Below, piece by piece: positions 43,870-54,921 of a stretch of 64,000 bases of DNA (the first letter of the stretch is position 1; every line of letters starts with the position of its first letter). Under the pieces are notes generated by a model. That model ran no database searches, was not told the DNA's origin, and saw nothing but the letters and a program-made list of their open reading frames with translations. Both the position numbers and the translations under genes were made by a program. This DNA is from Delphinus delphis (taxonomy: Eukaryota; Chordata; Mammalia; Artiodactyla; Delphinidae), in contig NC_082684.1 in NCBI RefSeq assembly GCF_949987515.2, positions 45,164,006 through 45,228,005 on the forward strand, written 5' to 3'.

Positions 43870-44420
43870 AAGGTCAAAACCCTGAAGATTCACTTCTAGA
43901 AATCTATCCCACCAAAATCTCACTCATGTGCACAAGATTGCTGATTGTACTCTGTTTATGATTCTGAAAATTGGGAAGAACCTTAAAGCCTATCGAGAGG
44001 CAACTGGTTAATTAATGACGGTTCATCCGTATTTCTGGAGCACTTCAAAGTGGTTGAAAAGAATACACCAGTATGGGGGCTTCCCGGTGGTGCAGTGGTT
44101 GAGAGTCTGCCTGCCGATGCAGGGGACACGGGTTCGTGCCCCGGTCTGGGAAGATCCCACATGCTGTGGAGTGGCTGGGCCCGTGAGCCATGGCCACTGA
44201 GCCTGTGCATCCGGAGCCTGTGCTCCGCAATGGGAGAGGCTGCAACAGTGAGAGGCCTGTGTACCGCAAAAAAAAAAAAAGTATACACCAGTATGGACAG
44301 ATATTCATTCTACATTCACTACAGTGAAAAAAACTGCCAAATAATATCCGCAGTAGGACCACTTTTTTCAAAGGTTTATGTAAAATCCTCACGGATGTCT
44401 GTAAATGTCCAGCTAAGATC
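43870..44420 (+). mobile_element. Old L1M/HAL1-like ORF2 fragment, sense, with nested SINE
   Basis: 'cttctagaaatctatccca', 'cactcatgtgcacaagattg', 'attctgaaaattgggaagaa' and 'ggttaattaatgacggttca' follow the C-terminal ORF2 region of old L1s. A SINE (44077-44282) interrupts it. The right end is uncertain. Confidence 0.6.
44077..44282 (+). mobile_element. CHR-type SINE, sense, perfect 14-base duplication
   Basis: A complete copy from 'gggcttcccggtggtgcag' to 'ctgtgtaccgc' plus an A-tail of about 13. The duplication 'atacaccagtatgg' is identical at 44063-44076 and 44283-44296. Several CpG-to-TpG changes ('gtggagtggc', 'gcctgtgcat') show it is somewhat older than the copies at 12 and 24.8 kb. 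Confidence 0.96.
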
Positions 44421-45378
44421 GACCTAAAAAGACCATCCCGAACCTAATGCTACTTATTTTGGAGACGGTGGAATTCGGTGGTCAGAGGAGGAGGAAGATG
44501 AGAGTTTCAAAGAGAAATTTTCCCACTTTACTGAAATGTCTCCATATTGTCTGAAGTACAGAATTGCTTTGAGATTTAAAATATATTGAAAGATCACATC
44601 AGCTCTCATCATATGTAATGCAAATCATCTGGTAATTGGCTTTCAAATTTTAATTTGTTAAGAAAACCATGCTGTATCAGAAAAAATTCCGCCTCAGAAT
44701 TAGGTTTAACTGTGAATGACAGATACCCAAAATAACAGTGTTTCAGACAAGCGAGGGCTGTATTTCTTTGGAGGCAGACAATCCAGGGCTAAGTTGGCAG
44801 CTGTTTCTCTGCAGCTCTTCCCTCTGGAGTGCAAGGCTTCATTTTGTGGTCTAAGACGGGTCCTAGAGCAATAATTGTCTCACCGCTGTCCTCAGAAGCG
44901 GGGTGGAGGAAGAGACAAAGAAGGCAGACTCAGATCCATTCTGCAATATGTGTGTGTTCACGTGTGAGAGTGTGATACACACATGGAATCTTGAGACACC
45001 CCCTCCCACACTGACTCTAGACAAGGCGTGAGCGTCTGAAGCCCTCTTCTCAGGGACTTCTCCTCTTCTTCTTCCTTCACTCCACCTCCCTCTTCTCCTT
45101 CTGCATCCCCTGCCCTCATGCTCACACCCACGCACCGCACCACGCTGCAGGTGGCCCAGCAGTCCCGGCTCAGCCCTGAAGGGTTTGCTGCTGCTGATGG
45201 CGCTGGGGGTTGCTAGACCCCACAGCAGGATGGCAGGGGTCTCAAGTGAAGCCTTCTGTTTCTGAGCAGCCTTTGTAGAATTAACTCTCAGAGTGTGAGA
45301 AAGATACAAAGAAGGAAAGACCCAGCCGTTCTGCCAAATGTGGGTTCTACTACTGGGTGCAGAAACAGCTAATCTCGG
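44421..45378. other. Unassigned sequence; possible old DNA-transposon patch
   Basis: 'aacagtgtttcagacaagcg' to 'cattttgtggtctaagacgg' (44733-44860) resembles an old non-autonomous transposon or LTR, but I cannot name the family. A 148-codon minus-strand frame at 44863-45309 has an Arg/Glu-rich core ('RRRRGRWSEGRRRGE') produced by a CTT/CCT-rich tract and is probably fortuitous. Confidence 0.35.
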
Positions 45379-45401
45379 GTGTGTGTGTGTGTGTGTGTGT
45401 G
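45379..45401. repeat. (GT)n microsatellite
   Basis: An uninterrupted GT tract of about 23 bases. Confidence 0.9.
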
Positions 45402-45504
45402 CTGTTTATGTGAAAATTTAGCTACTTGGTCTCTCAACATATCTCATTCAAACCCCCGAAATGTTTTACCAACACCTTTCTCATGACATTTTACTTTCTC
45501 TTTT

Positions 45505-46376
45505 TTCCCCCGATTTTATCGAGATAGAATTGTGATAAAACATTGCATTAGTTTAAGGTATACAACATAATGATTTGATATATGTATATACAGTTGACCT
45601 TTGAACAATGCAGGAGTTGGGGCACCAACACCCTGGACAGCTGAAAATCCACGTACAACTTTACGGTTGGCTCTCCCTATGCTGGGTTTCGCATTCACCC
45701 ATCTGCGGATCATGTAGCACTGTAGCACATATTTAGCGGAAAAAATCCACGTGTACGTGGACTCATAGAGTTCAAACCCATGTTATGGGTCAACTGTATT
45801 GCAAAATGATCACCGCAGTAAGTTAACATCCATCACCTCACATAGTAATAATTCTTTTCTTGTGATGGGAACTTTTAAGATGTACTCTCTGAGCACCGCT
45901 CCAATATACAATAATGTTAACTATAGTCACCGTGCTGGACATTACATCCCCAGAACTGGAAGCCTGTATCTTGTGACTACTCATTTCCCTCATCCTCCAC
46001 CTTCCACCCTCTACCCCTGGCAACTGTCAACCTGTTCTTTGTACTTACGAGTTTGTTTTTTCTAGATCCCACGTATAAGTGAGAGCATACGGTATTTGTC
46101 TTTCTCTGTCTGACCTACTTCACTTAGCACAGTATCCTCAAGGTCCATTCATGTCATCACAAATGGCAGAATTTCCTTCTTTTCTTAATGGCTGGATAAT
46201 ATTCCATTGTGTATATGCCACATTTTCTTTGTCCATTTATCGGTTGATGAACAGTTAGGCTGTTTCCATGTCTTGGCTATTGTAAATAAGGATACAGTGA
46301 ACGTGGGGGTGCAGATATCTCTTCGACACAGTGATTTCGTTTCCTTTAGCTACATACCCCAAAGTGGAATTGCTGA
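45505..46376 (-). mobile_element. Old L1 3' end, antisense, with perfect 17-base duplication
   Basis: Antisense L1MA-type 3' UTR and end of ORF2: 'tatacaacataatgatttga', 'cttttcttgtgatgggaact', 'ggctggataatattccattg', 'tttatcggttgatgaacagt'. The flanks 'attttactttctctttt' are identical at 45488-45504 and 46377-46393. A MER2-like element (45591-45796) is inserted inside its 3' UTR, and the text on either side of it joins exactly as in a normal L1. L2 sequence follows on the right. Confidence 0.9.
45591..45796. mobile_element. MER2-like (Tigger/mariner-type) DNA transposon
   Basis: It starts 'cagttgacctttgaacaatg' and ends 'gttatgggtcaactg', imperfect terminal inverted repeats, with TA on both sides (45589-45590 and 45797-45798) as expected for Tc1/mariner-type insertion. 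Internal text ('ctgaaaatccacgtacaact', 'gtggactcatagagttcaaa') fits the MER2 pattern. It is non-autonomous and encodes nothing. Confidence 0.9.
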
Positions 46377-46393
46377 ATTTTACTTTCTCTTTT

Positions 46394-46535
46394 GTTGTTG
46401 TTTGTGCATATATATGTCATCTCTCCTACTAGACCATACACTTCTTGAGGGCAGAGATTATTTTGCTGATGCGTCTGTGTATCTTTGGCATCTGGAAAAG
46501 TGTCTGGCATGAGGCTGAAGCTCAGTGTCCATTGA
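46394..46535 (+). mobile_element. L2 LINE 3' end, sense
   Basis: 'actagaccatacacttcttg', 'agggcagagattattttgct' and 'gaaaagtgtctggcatgagg' follow the sense L2 3' end. It abuts the duplication of the L1 before it, so that L1 inserted into or beside the L2. Confidence 0.75.
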
Positions 46536-46829
46536 CAGAATGAGTGCACCAAATGTTATTGAAATCCGAAACAAGGTATGGCTTGCTAATCTCCCCCTGA
46601 AAGGCAGGTTACAGCTGCACAAAAATATTATGAGTCCCTTTTGAATATAAAATAAGGGAGGGGCTTTAAATAGGAGGAAAATGTGAAGAAATAAGGTCAC
46701 ATTGTGGCACGTGCTTCCACCTCTCCCCTGGAGGCTCCCTTCATTACTAGGGTTGACACTTTTCTCTCCCTGCCCTAGGCTCCTATTACAGGGACAGTCT
46801 GTCCCAGGGCAACACTGCACACGCACTCT
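46536..46829. other. Unassigned sequence
   Basis: Nothing recognised. Confidence 0.45.
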
Positions 46830-46985
46830 CTGACTGGGTCAGTGTTCACTGTGACTTCCAACTACATTGTCGACTCTCTCTGGCTGTGGACCTTGCCTTA
46901 TACTTCTGTATCTCTAACATAGTGCTGGGTACCTAGTAAATGCTCAATAAATAATTTTCTCTTTAACTGATGATTAAATCACCTC
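46830..46985 (+). mobile_element. L2/MIR-type 3' end, sense
   Basis: 'ctctggctgtggaccttgcc', 'cataatgctgggtacctagt' (actual text 'catagtgctgggtacctagt') and 'aaatgctcaataaataattt' give the end of an L2. The upstream portion is weak. Confidence 0.65.
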
Positions 46986-47154
46986 TGGATAGATTAAGTA
47001 GAAATATGTTTAGAAGAAGATAAATAGGAACACATAAATGAACCCAGCCTTTAAAGTTATCTTCCCTTCCCAGTTTTATTTTTCTGTAACACTTACCACC
47101 TTCTAACATACTGTATAATTAGACATTGCATTTTGATGCCGTCCCTCTTCCCTT

Positions 47155-47300
47155 TGGCATCTAGAGTCTCATACACTGCTGGTGGATGTAGAAGTTGTGA
47201 CAACCGGTTTGGAAAACTATTTGGCAGTGTGTACCAAGGTTATTAACTCTCGCAGTACTAACAGTTCCACTTCTAAATATCTACACACACAAGACCAACA
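47155..47300 (+). mobile_element. Old L1M/HAL1-like ORF2 fragment, sense
   Basis: 'actgctggtggatgtagaag', 'ggtttggaaaactatttggc' and 'aacagttccacttctaaata' correspond to the well-conserved late ORF2 segment of L1. Confidence 0.7.
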
Positions 47301-47789
47301 TTCTTAATGGAAGGCATGGGTTGGATGCCCACAGGTTTTGCTTATTTGTGTCTTCTGCTCTCAGGATCTAGAAGCTGCAGTTAGGAAAGAACACAAGTTC
47401 AAAGGAATTCTCCTTGCTATATCATTTCTCCCCATCCCTCACATTTAACTCTTCATCAATTCCTATCAAGTACGGACACTCTCCCAAATGCATTTTGAAT
47501 CCCCACTTCTCTCCACACCCACTTCCATCACCTAGTCTACACCAACATTTCTCACTTACATGACTGCAGTATTTTCCAAGCGTTCTCTCTGTCCACGCTT
47601 GCCCTCCCATTCCACCCCAGATCCACACAGCCACCAGTGTGCTGACTTCTCTTGAACCCAAAGTAAAAACCAACTTTGTTACCAGGCCCACAGACCCCAA
47701 GTGCTATGAGCCTGCCTGAGATGTTCTGACCTCGTCTCACTCACTCTCCGCCACTCTTGCTCCTTAGGCTCAAATATTCAGGTGGTTGT
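47301..47789. other. Unassigned, pyrimidine-rich
   Basis: Possibly decayed L2 coding sequence in sense ('ctgtccacgcttgccctccc'), but not convincing. Confidence 0.35.
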
Positions 47790-48050
47790 TTCCTTAAACC
47801 AGCTTAATTGAGTTGTAATTCACCTATCAAACAATTCACCCATTTAAAGTGTACAATTTAATGGCTTTCAATATATTCACAGAGTTGTGCAACCATCACC
47901 ACAATCAATATTAGGACATTTTATCACTTCCCCCCAAAATCCTCTGCCCATTAGCAACCACTCCCCATTTTCCCCCAGCTTCCCAGGCCAAGAAAACACT
48001 AATCTACTTTCTGTCATTATAGATGTGTCTGGTCTTATTTCTAGCTCTTG
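47790..48050 (-). mobile_element. Old L1 3'-UTR fragment, antisense
   Basis: 'cttaattgagttgtaattca', 'cccatttaaagtgtacaatt', 'gagttgtgcaaccatcacca' and 'cccattagcaaccactcccc' are the antisense 3' UTR of L1MB/L1MC-type elements. Confidence 0.88.
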
Positions 48051-48079
48051 AATCCACCACACTCTTTCCTGCATTAGGT

Positions 48080-48460
48080 CCGTGCACGAACTATTTTCTC
48101 TGCCTGGAGGTCTCCTCAGTCTGCACTCCAGGGTTCCCCACGCCCTTCGCCCCAAACATTGTGTGGCTGCTTCCTCTTCCTTCATGATGAGATTAAAATA
48201 TAATCTACTCAGGGCTTTCCTGAATACCTTATCTAAGACTAGATTCCCAATGTTTTCCTTTATCATATAGCTCCTTCTTTGTTTTCTTCTTATACCTCCA
48301 CAGTTGGTAACCAACAGCTTACTGACTTTTTATTGCCCGATTCTTGCCAGTTTATTTTAAACATAACTCTCTAGTTCTCTGTTGTAGCTCTGGTTCTCAC
48401 TGCAGGGCCTGGCACTGAGAATACCCTCAATAAACCTTTGACAAATGAATGAGTGAATAT
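48080..48460 (+). mobile_element. L2 LINE 3' end, sense
   Basis: 'ctgcctggaggtctcctcag', 'ttccttcatgatgagattaa', 'agggctttcctgaatacctt', 'ctgcagggcctggcactgag' and 'caataaacctttgacaaatg' cover the end of ORF2, the 3' UTR and the terminal repeat of L2 in order. Confidence 0.8.
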
Positions 48461-48959
48461 ATAGCTCAGTTATCTGGTGCTGCCTAGAAACAACACTTCT
48501 TGCTGATTTCAAAGCAGCAGGTATTACAAGGCATCATCATTTAACCAGCTAGATTTTCTGCTGATTCAAGACAGCCATTTTGGAGCAAGCTTCTTCAAAT
48601 CATCTTGAACAGCTGGCCTGAAGTGTGTTTTCCCCCCAAAACAAGGTTAGTTGGCCCAAAGAAGATTAAACAGAACAATCAATTGCAATATGGTATCAGA
48701 ATGCTTCTGTATGAGTGGTGGGATGATATTTGGGCAGTTTCAACTTTCCTCTTAAGATGATGATATTGATTGCTGCTCTTTTCCCTTAAACACTAACAGC
48801 AAGACAATCACGTGTTCATGATTATCTGATCATTACACAAGACAGTAACCCTGTCCACCAAGTCTTCATACAGCTATAAAGGATTCATTTAGTGCTTCCT
48901 TAGTGTAAAAAGCTGCATAGGGATCCTTCTCCATCACCAACAACACTGTCCAAGATTCA
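48461..48959. other. Unassigned sequence
   Basis: Nothing recognised. Confidence 0.45.
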
Positions 48960-49105
48960 GTAGTCAGCTCTGGGCAACACCAGATTGTAAACCAGTTGAA
49001 GGAAAGGATCTACTCTATTCCCAACTGTATGGACAGCTATCATATCCGCAATCAAACACGTGTCCAAGAAGCTCACAATAATAGCTACTTGTAAACATGT
49101 ATTGA
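48960..49105 (+). mobile_element. L2 LINE 3' end, sense; target of the full-length L1
   Basis: 'accagattgtaaaccagttg', 'aaggaaaggatctactctat' and 'aataatagctacttgtaaac' follow the L2 3' end. It is cut at 49105 by the L1, and its last bases ('aatgagtgac') continue at 54922. Confidence 0.6.
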
Positions 49106-49751
49106 CTACCTGGGCTCTTTGCGGGGGCTGATGGCAGACTCTGAGAGGACTCATGCCAAGAAATACTTCCCAGAACTACTGCTGCCAGTGCCCTTATCCT
49201 CACGGTGAGCCACAGCCACTCCCTGCCTCAGCAGGAGACCCTCCCAACACTAGCAGCCGTGTGGAGGACAGGCTCTTGGTGCTCCAGCCAGTTGTCAGGG
49301 CTGTGCCACTGAGATGGGAGAGCCAAGTTCAGGACACTGGTCCACAAGAGACCTCCCAGCTCCACGTAATATCAAACGGTGAAAATCTCCCAGAGATCTC
49401 CATCTCAATGCCAAGACCCAGCTCCACTCAACAACCAGCAAGCTACAGTGCAGGACACCCTATGCCAAACAACTAGTGAGACAGGAACACAATCCCATCC
49501 ATTAGCACAGAGGCTGCCTAAAATCATAATAAGGCCACAGACACCCCCAAACCCGCCAGTGATGCGGTAATGCCCACCAGAAAGACAAGATCCAGCCTCA
49601 ACCACCAGAACACAGGCACTAGTCCCCCCCACAAGGAAGCCTACACAACCCACTGAACCACCCTTAAAACTGGGGACAGACACCAAAAACAACAGGAACT
49701 ACAATCCTGCAACCTGTGAAAAGGTGACCCTAAACACAGTAAGTTAAGCAA
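49106..49751 (+). promoter_or_regulatory. L1 5' UTR (internal promoter region)
   Basis: About 650 bases rich in C and A, with 'ctttgcgggggctgatggca' near the start and 'aacaggaactacaatcctgc' near the end (the same text closes the antisense L1 at about 42950). In L1s this region holds the internal pol II promoter. Whether this copy retains activity cannot be judged. It has few CpGs left. Confidence 0.75.
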
Positions 49752-50637
49752 AATGAGAAGACAGAGAAACACAGAGCAGATGAAGGAGCAAGGCAGAAAC
49801 CCACCAGATGTAACAAATGAAGAGGAAATATGCAGTCTACCTGAAAAAGAATTCAGAATAATGATAGTAAAGATAATATAAAATCTTGGAAATAGAATGG
49901 AGAAAATACAATAAACGTTTAACAAGGACCTAGAAGAACTAAAGAGCAAACAAACAGAGATGAACAGCACAATAAATGAAATTAAAAATTCTCTAGAAGG
50001 GATCAATAGCAGAATAACTGAGGCAGAAGAACGGATAAGTACCTGGATGATAAAATAGTGGAAATAACTACTGCAGAGCAGAATAAAGAAAAAAGAATGA
50101 AAAGAATTGAGGACAGTCTCAGAGACCTCTGGGTCAACATTAAATGCACCAACATTCGAATTATAGGGGTCCCAGAAGAAGAAGAGAAAAAGAAAGGGAC
50201 TGAGAAAATATTTGAAGAGATTATAGTTGAAAACTTCCCTAACATGGGAAAGGAAATAGTTAATCAAGTTCCAGGAAGCACAGAGAGTCTCATACAGGAT
50301 AAATTGAAGGTGAAACATGCCAAGGCACATATTAATCAAACTATCAAAAATTAAATATAAGGAACAAATATTAAAAGCATCAAGGGAAAAACAACAAGTA
50401 ACACATAAGGGAATCCCCATAAGGTAAACAGCTGATCTTTCAGCAGAAACTCTGCAAGCCAGAAGGGAGTGGCAGAACATATTTAGAGTGATGAAAGAGA
50501 AAAACCTACAACCAAGATTACTCTACCCAGCAAGCAGCTCATTCATATTTGATGGAGAAATTAAAAGCTTTACAGACAAGCAAAAGCTAAGAGAATTCAG
50601 TACCACCAAACCAGCTTTACAACAAATGCTAAAGTAA
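49752..50637 (+). pseudogene. L1 ORF1 relic, sense
   Basis: It begins at 'atgagaagacagagaaac' and should end at the 'taa' at 50635-50637. An early in-frame stop occurs near 49878 ('aagataatataaaat', where the sister copy reads 'KMIQDLG'), and there is an indel near 50038. The surviving frame 50058-50354 has the RRM start 'DSLRDLWVNIKCTNIRIIGV' and 'ENFPNMGKEIVNQV'. The C-terminal domain is present after a stop at about 50353 ('gaaactctgcaagccagaag'). Confidence 0.93.
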
Positions 50638-50649
50638 CTTCTCTAGGCA

Positions 50650-53600
50650 GGAAACACAAGAGAAGGAAAAGACCTACAATAATAAACCCAAATCAATTAA
50701 GAAAATGGTAATAGGAACATACATTTAGATAATTACCTTAAATGTAAATGGATTAAATGCTCCAACCAAAAGACATAGACAGGCTGAATGGATACAAAAA
50801 CAAGACCCGTATATATGCTGTCTACAAGAGACCCGCTTCAGACCGAGGAACACATACAGACTGAAAGTGAGGGGATGGAAAAAGATATTCCATGCAAATG
50901 GAATCAAAAGAAAGCTGGAGTAGCAATTCTCATATCAGACAAAATAGACTTTAAAATAAAGATTATTAGAAGAGACAAAGAAGGACACTACATAATGATC
51001 AAGGGACTGATCTAAGAAGAAGATATATATTGTAAATATTTATGCACCCAACATAGGAGCACCTCAATACATAAGGCAAATACTAACAGCCATAAAAGGG
51101 GAAATCAGCAGCAACACAATCATAGTAGGGGACTTATAACACCCCACTTGCACCAATGGACAGATAATCCAAAATGAAAATAAATAAGGAAACACAAGCT
51201 TTAAATGATACATTAAACAAGACGGACTTAATTGATATTTATAGGACATTCCATCCAAAAACAACAGAATACACATTCTTCTCAAGTGCTCATGGAACAT
51301 TCTCCAGGATAGATCATACCTTGGGTCACAAATCAAGCCCTGGTCAATTTAAGAAAATTGAAATCATATCAAGTATCTTTTCCAAGCACAAAGCTATGAG
51401 ACTAGATATCAATTACAGGAAAAAATCTGTAAGAAATACAAACACATGGAGGCTAAGCAACACACTACTTAATAACCAAGAGATCACTGAAGAAATCAAA
51501 GAGGAAATCAGAAAATATCTAGAGAAAAATGACAATGAAAACACAATGACCCAAAACATATGTGATGCAGCAAAAGCAGTTCTAAGAGGGAAGTTTATAG
51601 CTATACAAGCCTACTTTAAGAAACAAGAAACATCACAAATAAACAACCTAACCTTACACCTAAAGCAATTAGAGAGAGAAGAACAAAATATCCCCAATGT
51701 TAGCAGAGGGAAAGAAATCATAAAGATCAGATCAGAAATAAATGAAAAAGAATTGAAGGAAACGATAGCAAAGATCAATAAAACTAAAAGCTGGTTCTTT
51801 GAGAAGATAAACAAAATTGATAAACCACTAGCCAGACTTATCAAGAAAAAAAGGGAGAAGACTCATATCAATAGAATTAGAAATGAAATAGGAGAAGTAA
51901 CAACTGACACTGCAGAAGTACGAAAGATCATGAGAGATTACTACAAGCAACTCTATGCCAATAAAATGGACAACCTTGAAGAAATGGACAAATTCTTAGA
52001 AATGCACAACCTTCCAAAACTAAACCAGGAAGAAATAGAAAATATGAACAGACCAATCACAAGCACTGAAATTGAAACTGTGATTAAAAATTTTCCAACA
52101 AACAAAAGCCCAGGACCAAATGGCTTCACAGGTGAATTCTAACAAACATTTAGAGAAGAGATAACACCTATCCTTCTCAAAGTCTTCCAAAATATAGCAG
52201 AGGGAGGAACACTCCCAAACTCATTCTACAAGGCCATCACCCTAATTCCAAAACCGGACAAAGATGTCAGAAAAAAAGAAAACTACAGGCCAATATCTCT
52301 GATGAACATAGATGCAAAAATCCTCAGCAAAACACTAGAAAACAGAATCCAACAGCACATTAAAAGGATCATACACTATGATCAAGTCGGGTTTATCCCA
52401 GGAATGCAAAGATTCTGCAATATTCACAAATGAATCAACGTCATACACCATATTAACAAATTGAAGGAGAAAAACCATATGATCATCTCAATAGATGCAG
52501 AGAAAGCTTTTGACAAAATTCAACACCCATTTATGATAAAAACCCTCCAGAAAGTAAGCATAGTGGGAACTTTCCTCAACATAATAAAGGCCATATATGA
52601 CAAACCCACAGCCAACATCGTCCTCAATGGTAAAACACTGAAACCATTTCCACTAAGATCAGGAACAAGATAAAGTTGCCCACTCTCACCACTATTATCC
52701 AACATAGTTTTGGAAGTTTTAGCCACAGCAGTCAGAGAAGAAAAAGAAATAAAAGGAATTCCAATCAGAAAAGAAGGAGTAAAGCTGTCGCTGTTTGCAG
52801 ATGACATGATACTATACATAGAGAATCCTAAAGATGCTACCAGAAAACTACTAGAGCTAATCAATGAATTTGGTAAAGTAGCGGGATACAAAATTAATGT
52901 ACAGAAATCTCTTGCATTCCTATACACTAATGATGAAAAATCTGAAAGTGAAATTTGGAAAACACTCCCAATTACCACTGCAACAAAAAGAATAAAATAT
53001 CTAGGAATAAACCTACCTAAGGAAACAAAAGCCCTGTATGCAGAAAATTATAAGACACTGATGAAAGAAATTAAAGATGATACAAATAGATGGAGAGATA
53101 TGCCATGTTCTTGGATTGGAGGAATCAACATTGTGAAAATGACTCTATAATCCAAAGCAATCTACAGATTCAATGCAATCCCTATCAAACTACCACTGGC
53201 ATTTTTCACAGAACTAGAACAAAAAATTTCACAATTTGTATGGAAACACAAAAGACCCCGAATAGCCAATGCCATCTTGAGAACGAAAAACGGAGCTGGA
53301 GGAATCAGGCTCCCTGACTTCAGACTATACTACAAAGCTACAGTAATCAAGACAGTATGGTACGGGCACAAAAAAACAGAAATATAGATCAATGGAACAG
53401 GATAGAAAGCCCAGAGATAAACCCACACACATACGGTCACCTTATCTTTGATAAAGGAGGCAAGAATATACAGTGGAGAAAGGACAGCCTCTTCAATAAG
53501 TGGTGTTGGGAAAACTGGACAGCTACGTGTAAAAGAATGAAATGAGAACACTCCCTCACACCATACACAAAAAGAAACTCAAAATGGATTGAAAACCTAA

Positions 53601-54530
53601 ATGTAAGGCCAGACACTATCAAACTCTTAGAGGAAAACAGGCAGAACACTCTATGACATAAATCACAGCGAGATCCTTTTTGACCCACCTCCTAGAGAAA
53701 TGGAAATTAAAACAAAAATAAACAAATGGGACCCAATGAAACTTCAAAGCTTTTGCACAACAAAGGAAATCATAAACAAGACAAAAAGAGAACCCTCAGA
53801 ATGGGAGAAAATATTTGCAAATGAAGCAACTGACAAAGGATTAATCTCCAAAATTTACAAGCAGCTCATGCAGCTCAATATCAAAAAACAAACAACCCAA
53901 TCCAAAAATGGGCAGAAGGCGTAAATACTCATTTCTCTAGAGAAGATATACAGATTGCCAAAAAACACATGAAAGGATGCTCAACATCACTAATCATTAG
54001 AGAAATGCAAATCAAAACTACAATGAGGTATTACCTCACACTAGTCAGAATGGCCATCATCAAAAAATCTACAAACAGTAAATGCTGGAAAGGTTGTGGA
54101 GAAAACGGAACCCTCTTGCAGTGTTGATGGGAATGTAAATTGATACAGCGACTATGGAGAACAGTATGGAGGTTCCTTAAAAAATTAAAAATAGAACTAC
54201 CATATGACCCAGCAATCCCACTACTGGGCATATACCCTGAGAAAACCATAATTCAAAAAGAGTCACGTACCACAATATCCATTGCAGCTCTTTTTTCAAT
54301 TGCCAGGATATGGAAGCAACTAAGTGTCCATCAGCAGATGGACAGATAAAGAAGATGTGGCACATATATACAATGGAATATTACTCAGCCATAAAAAGAA
54401 AGAAATTGAGTTATTTGTAGTGAGGTGGATGGACCTAGAGACCGTCATAGAGAGTGAAGTAAGTCAGAAAGAGAAAAAAAAAATACCATATGCTAACACA
54501 TATATATGGAATCTGAAAAAAAAAAAAAAG
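50650..54530 (+). pseudogene. L1 ORF2 relic, sense
   Basis: Endonuclease, RT and C-terminal regions are present in order but in pieces. The expected start 'ATGGGAAACACAAG' has degraded to 'aggcaggaaacacaag'. Near 51131-51140 an extra base turns the catalytic 'GDFN' block into a stop. The longest open piece (51174-52142, 322 codons) runs from 'MKINKETQALNDTLN' through 'HGTFSRIDHTLGHK' and 'KINKTKSWFFEKINK' to 'FTGEF' and then a stop. The RT active site '[14 protein letters not shown]' lies in the frame 52710-53150 (FADD at 52794-52805). The C-terminal piece 54140-54349 matches the sister copy. Confidence 0.95.
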
Positions 54531-54921
54531 AAAAGAAAATGGTCAGAAGAACGTAGGGGCAAGACGGGAATAAAGTTGCCGATCTACTACAGAATGGACT
54601 TGAGGATACGGGGAGGGGGAAGGGTCAGCTGGGACAAAGTGAGAGAGTGGGATGGACATATATACACTACCAAACGTAAAATAGATAGCTAGTGGGAAGC
54701 AGCCGCATAGCACAGGGAGATCAGCTTGGCGCTTTGTGACCACCTAGAGGGGTGGGATAGGGAGGGTGGGAGGGAGGCAGATGCAAGAGGGAACAGATAT
54801 GGGGACATATATATATGTATAACTGATTCACCTTGTTATAAAGCAGAAACTGACACAACATTGTAAAGCAATTATACTCTAATAAAGATGTTAAAAAAGA
54901 AAAAAAAAAACCATGTATTGA

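Larger units (their letters stand above)
49106..54911 (+). mobile_element. Near full-length L1, sense, 5.8 kb
   Basis: Contains a 5' UTR (49106-49751), ORF1, ORF2 and a 3' UTR ending 'aataaagatgttaaaaaag'. A 10-base duplication 'catgtattga' lies at 49096-49105 and 54912-54921. The copy is immobile because both frames are broken, but it preserves all element parts. Its 3' UTR ('agtgggaagcagccgcatag', 'tagggagggtgggagggagg') is shared with the short L1 pieces at 10.3 and 30.1 kb. Confidence 0.96.

Noticed and set aside
44863..45309. 148-codon minus-strand frame with an Arg-rich core
   Set aside because: The Arg/Glu run comes from a CTT/CCT-rich low-complexity tract. There is no domain, start context or supporting signal.
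50003..50480. 279- and 80-codon minus-strand frames across the sense L1
   Set aside because: They are antisense shadows of L1 ORF1 on the plus strand.
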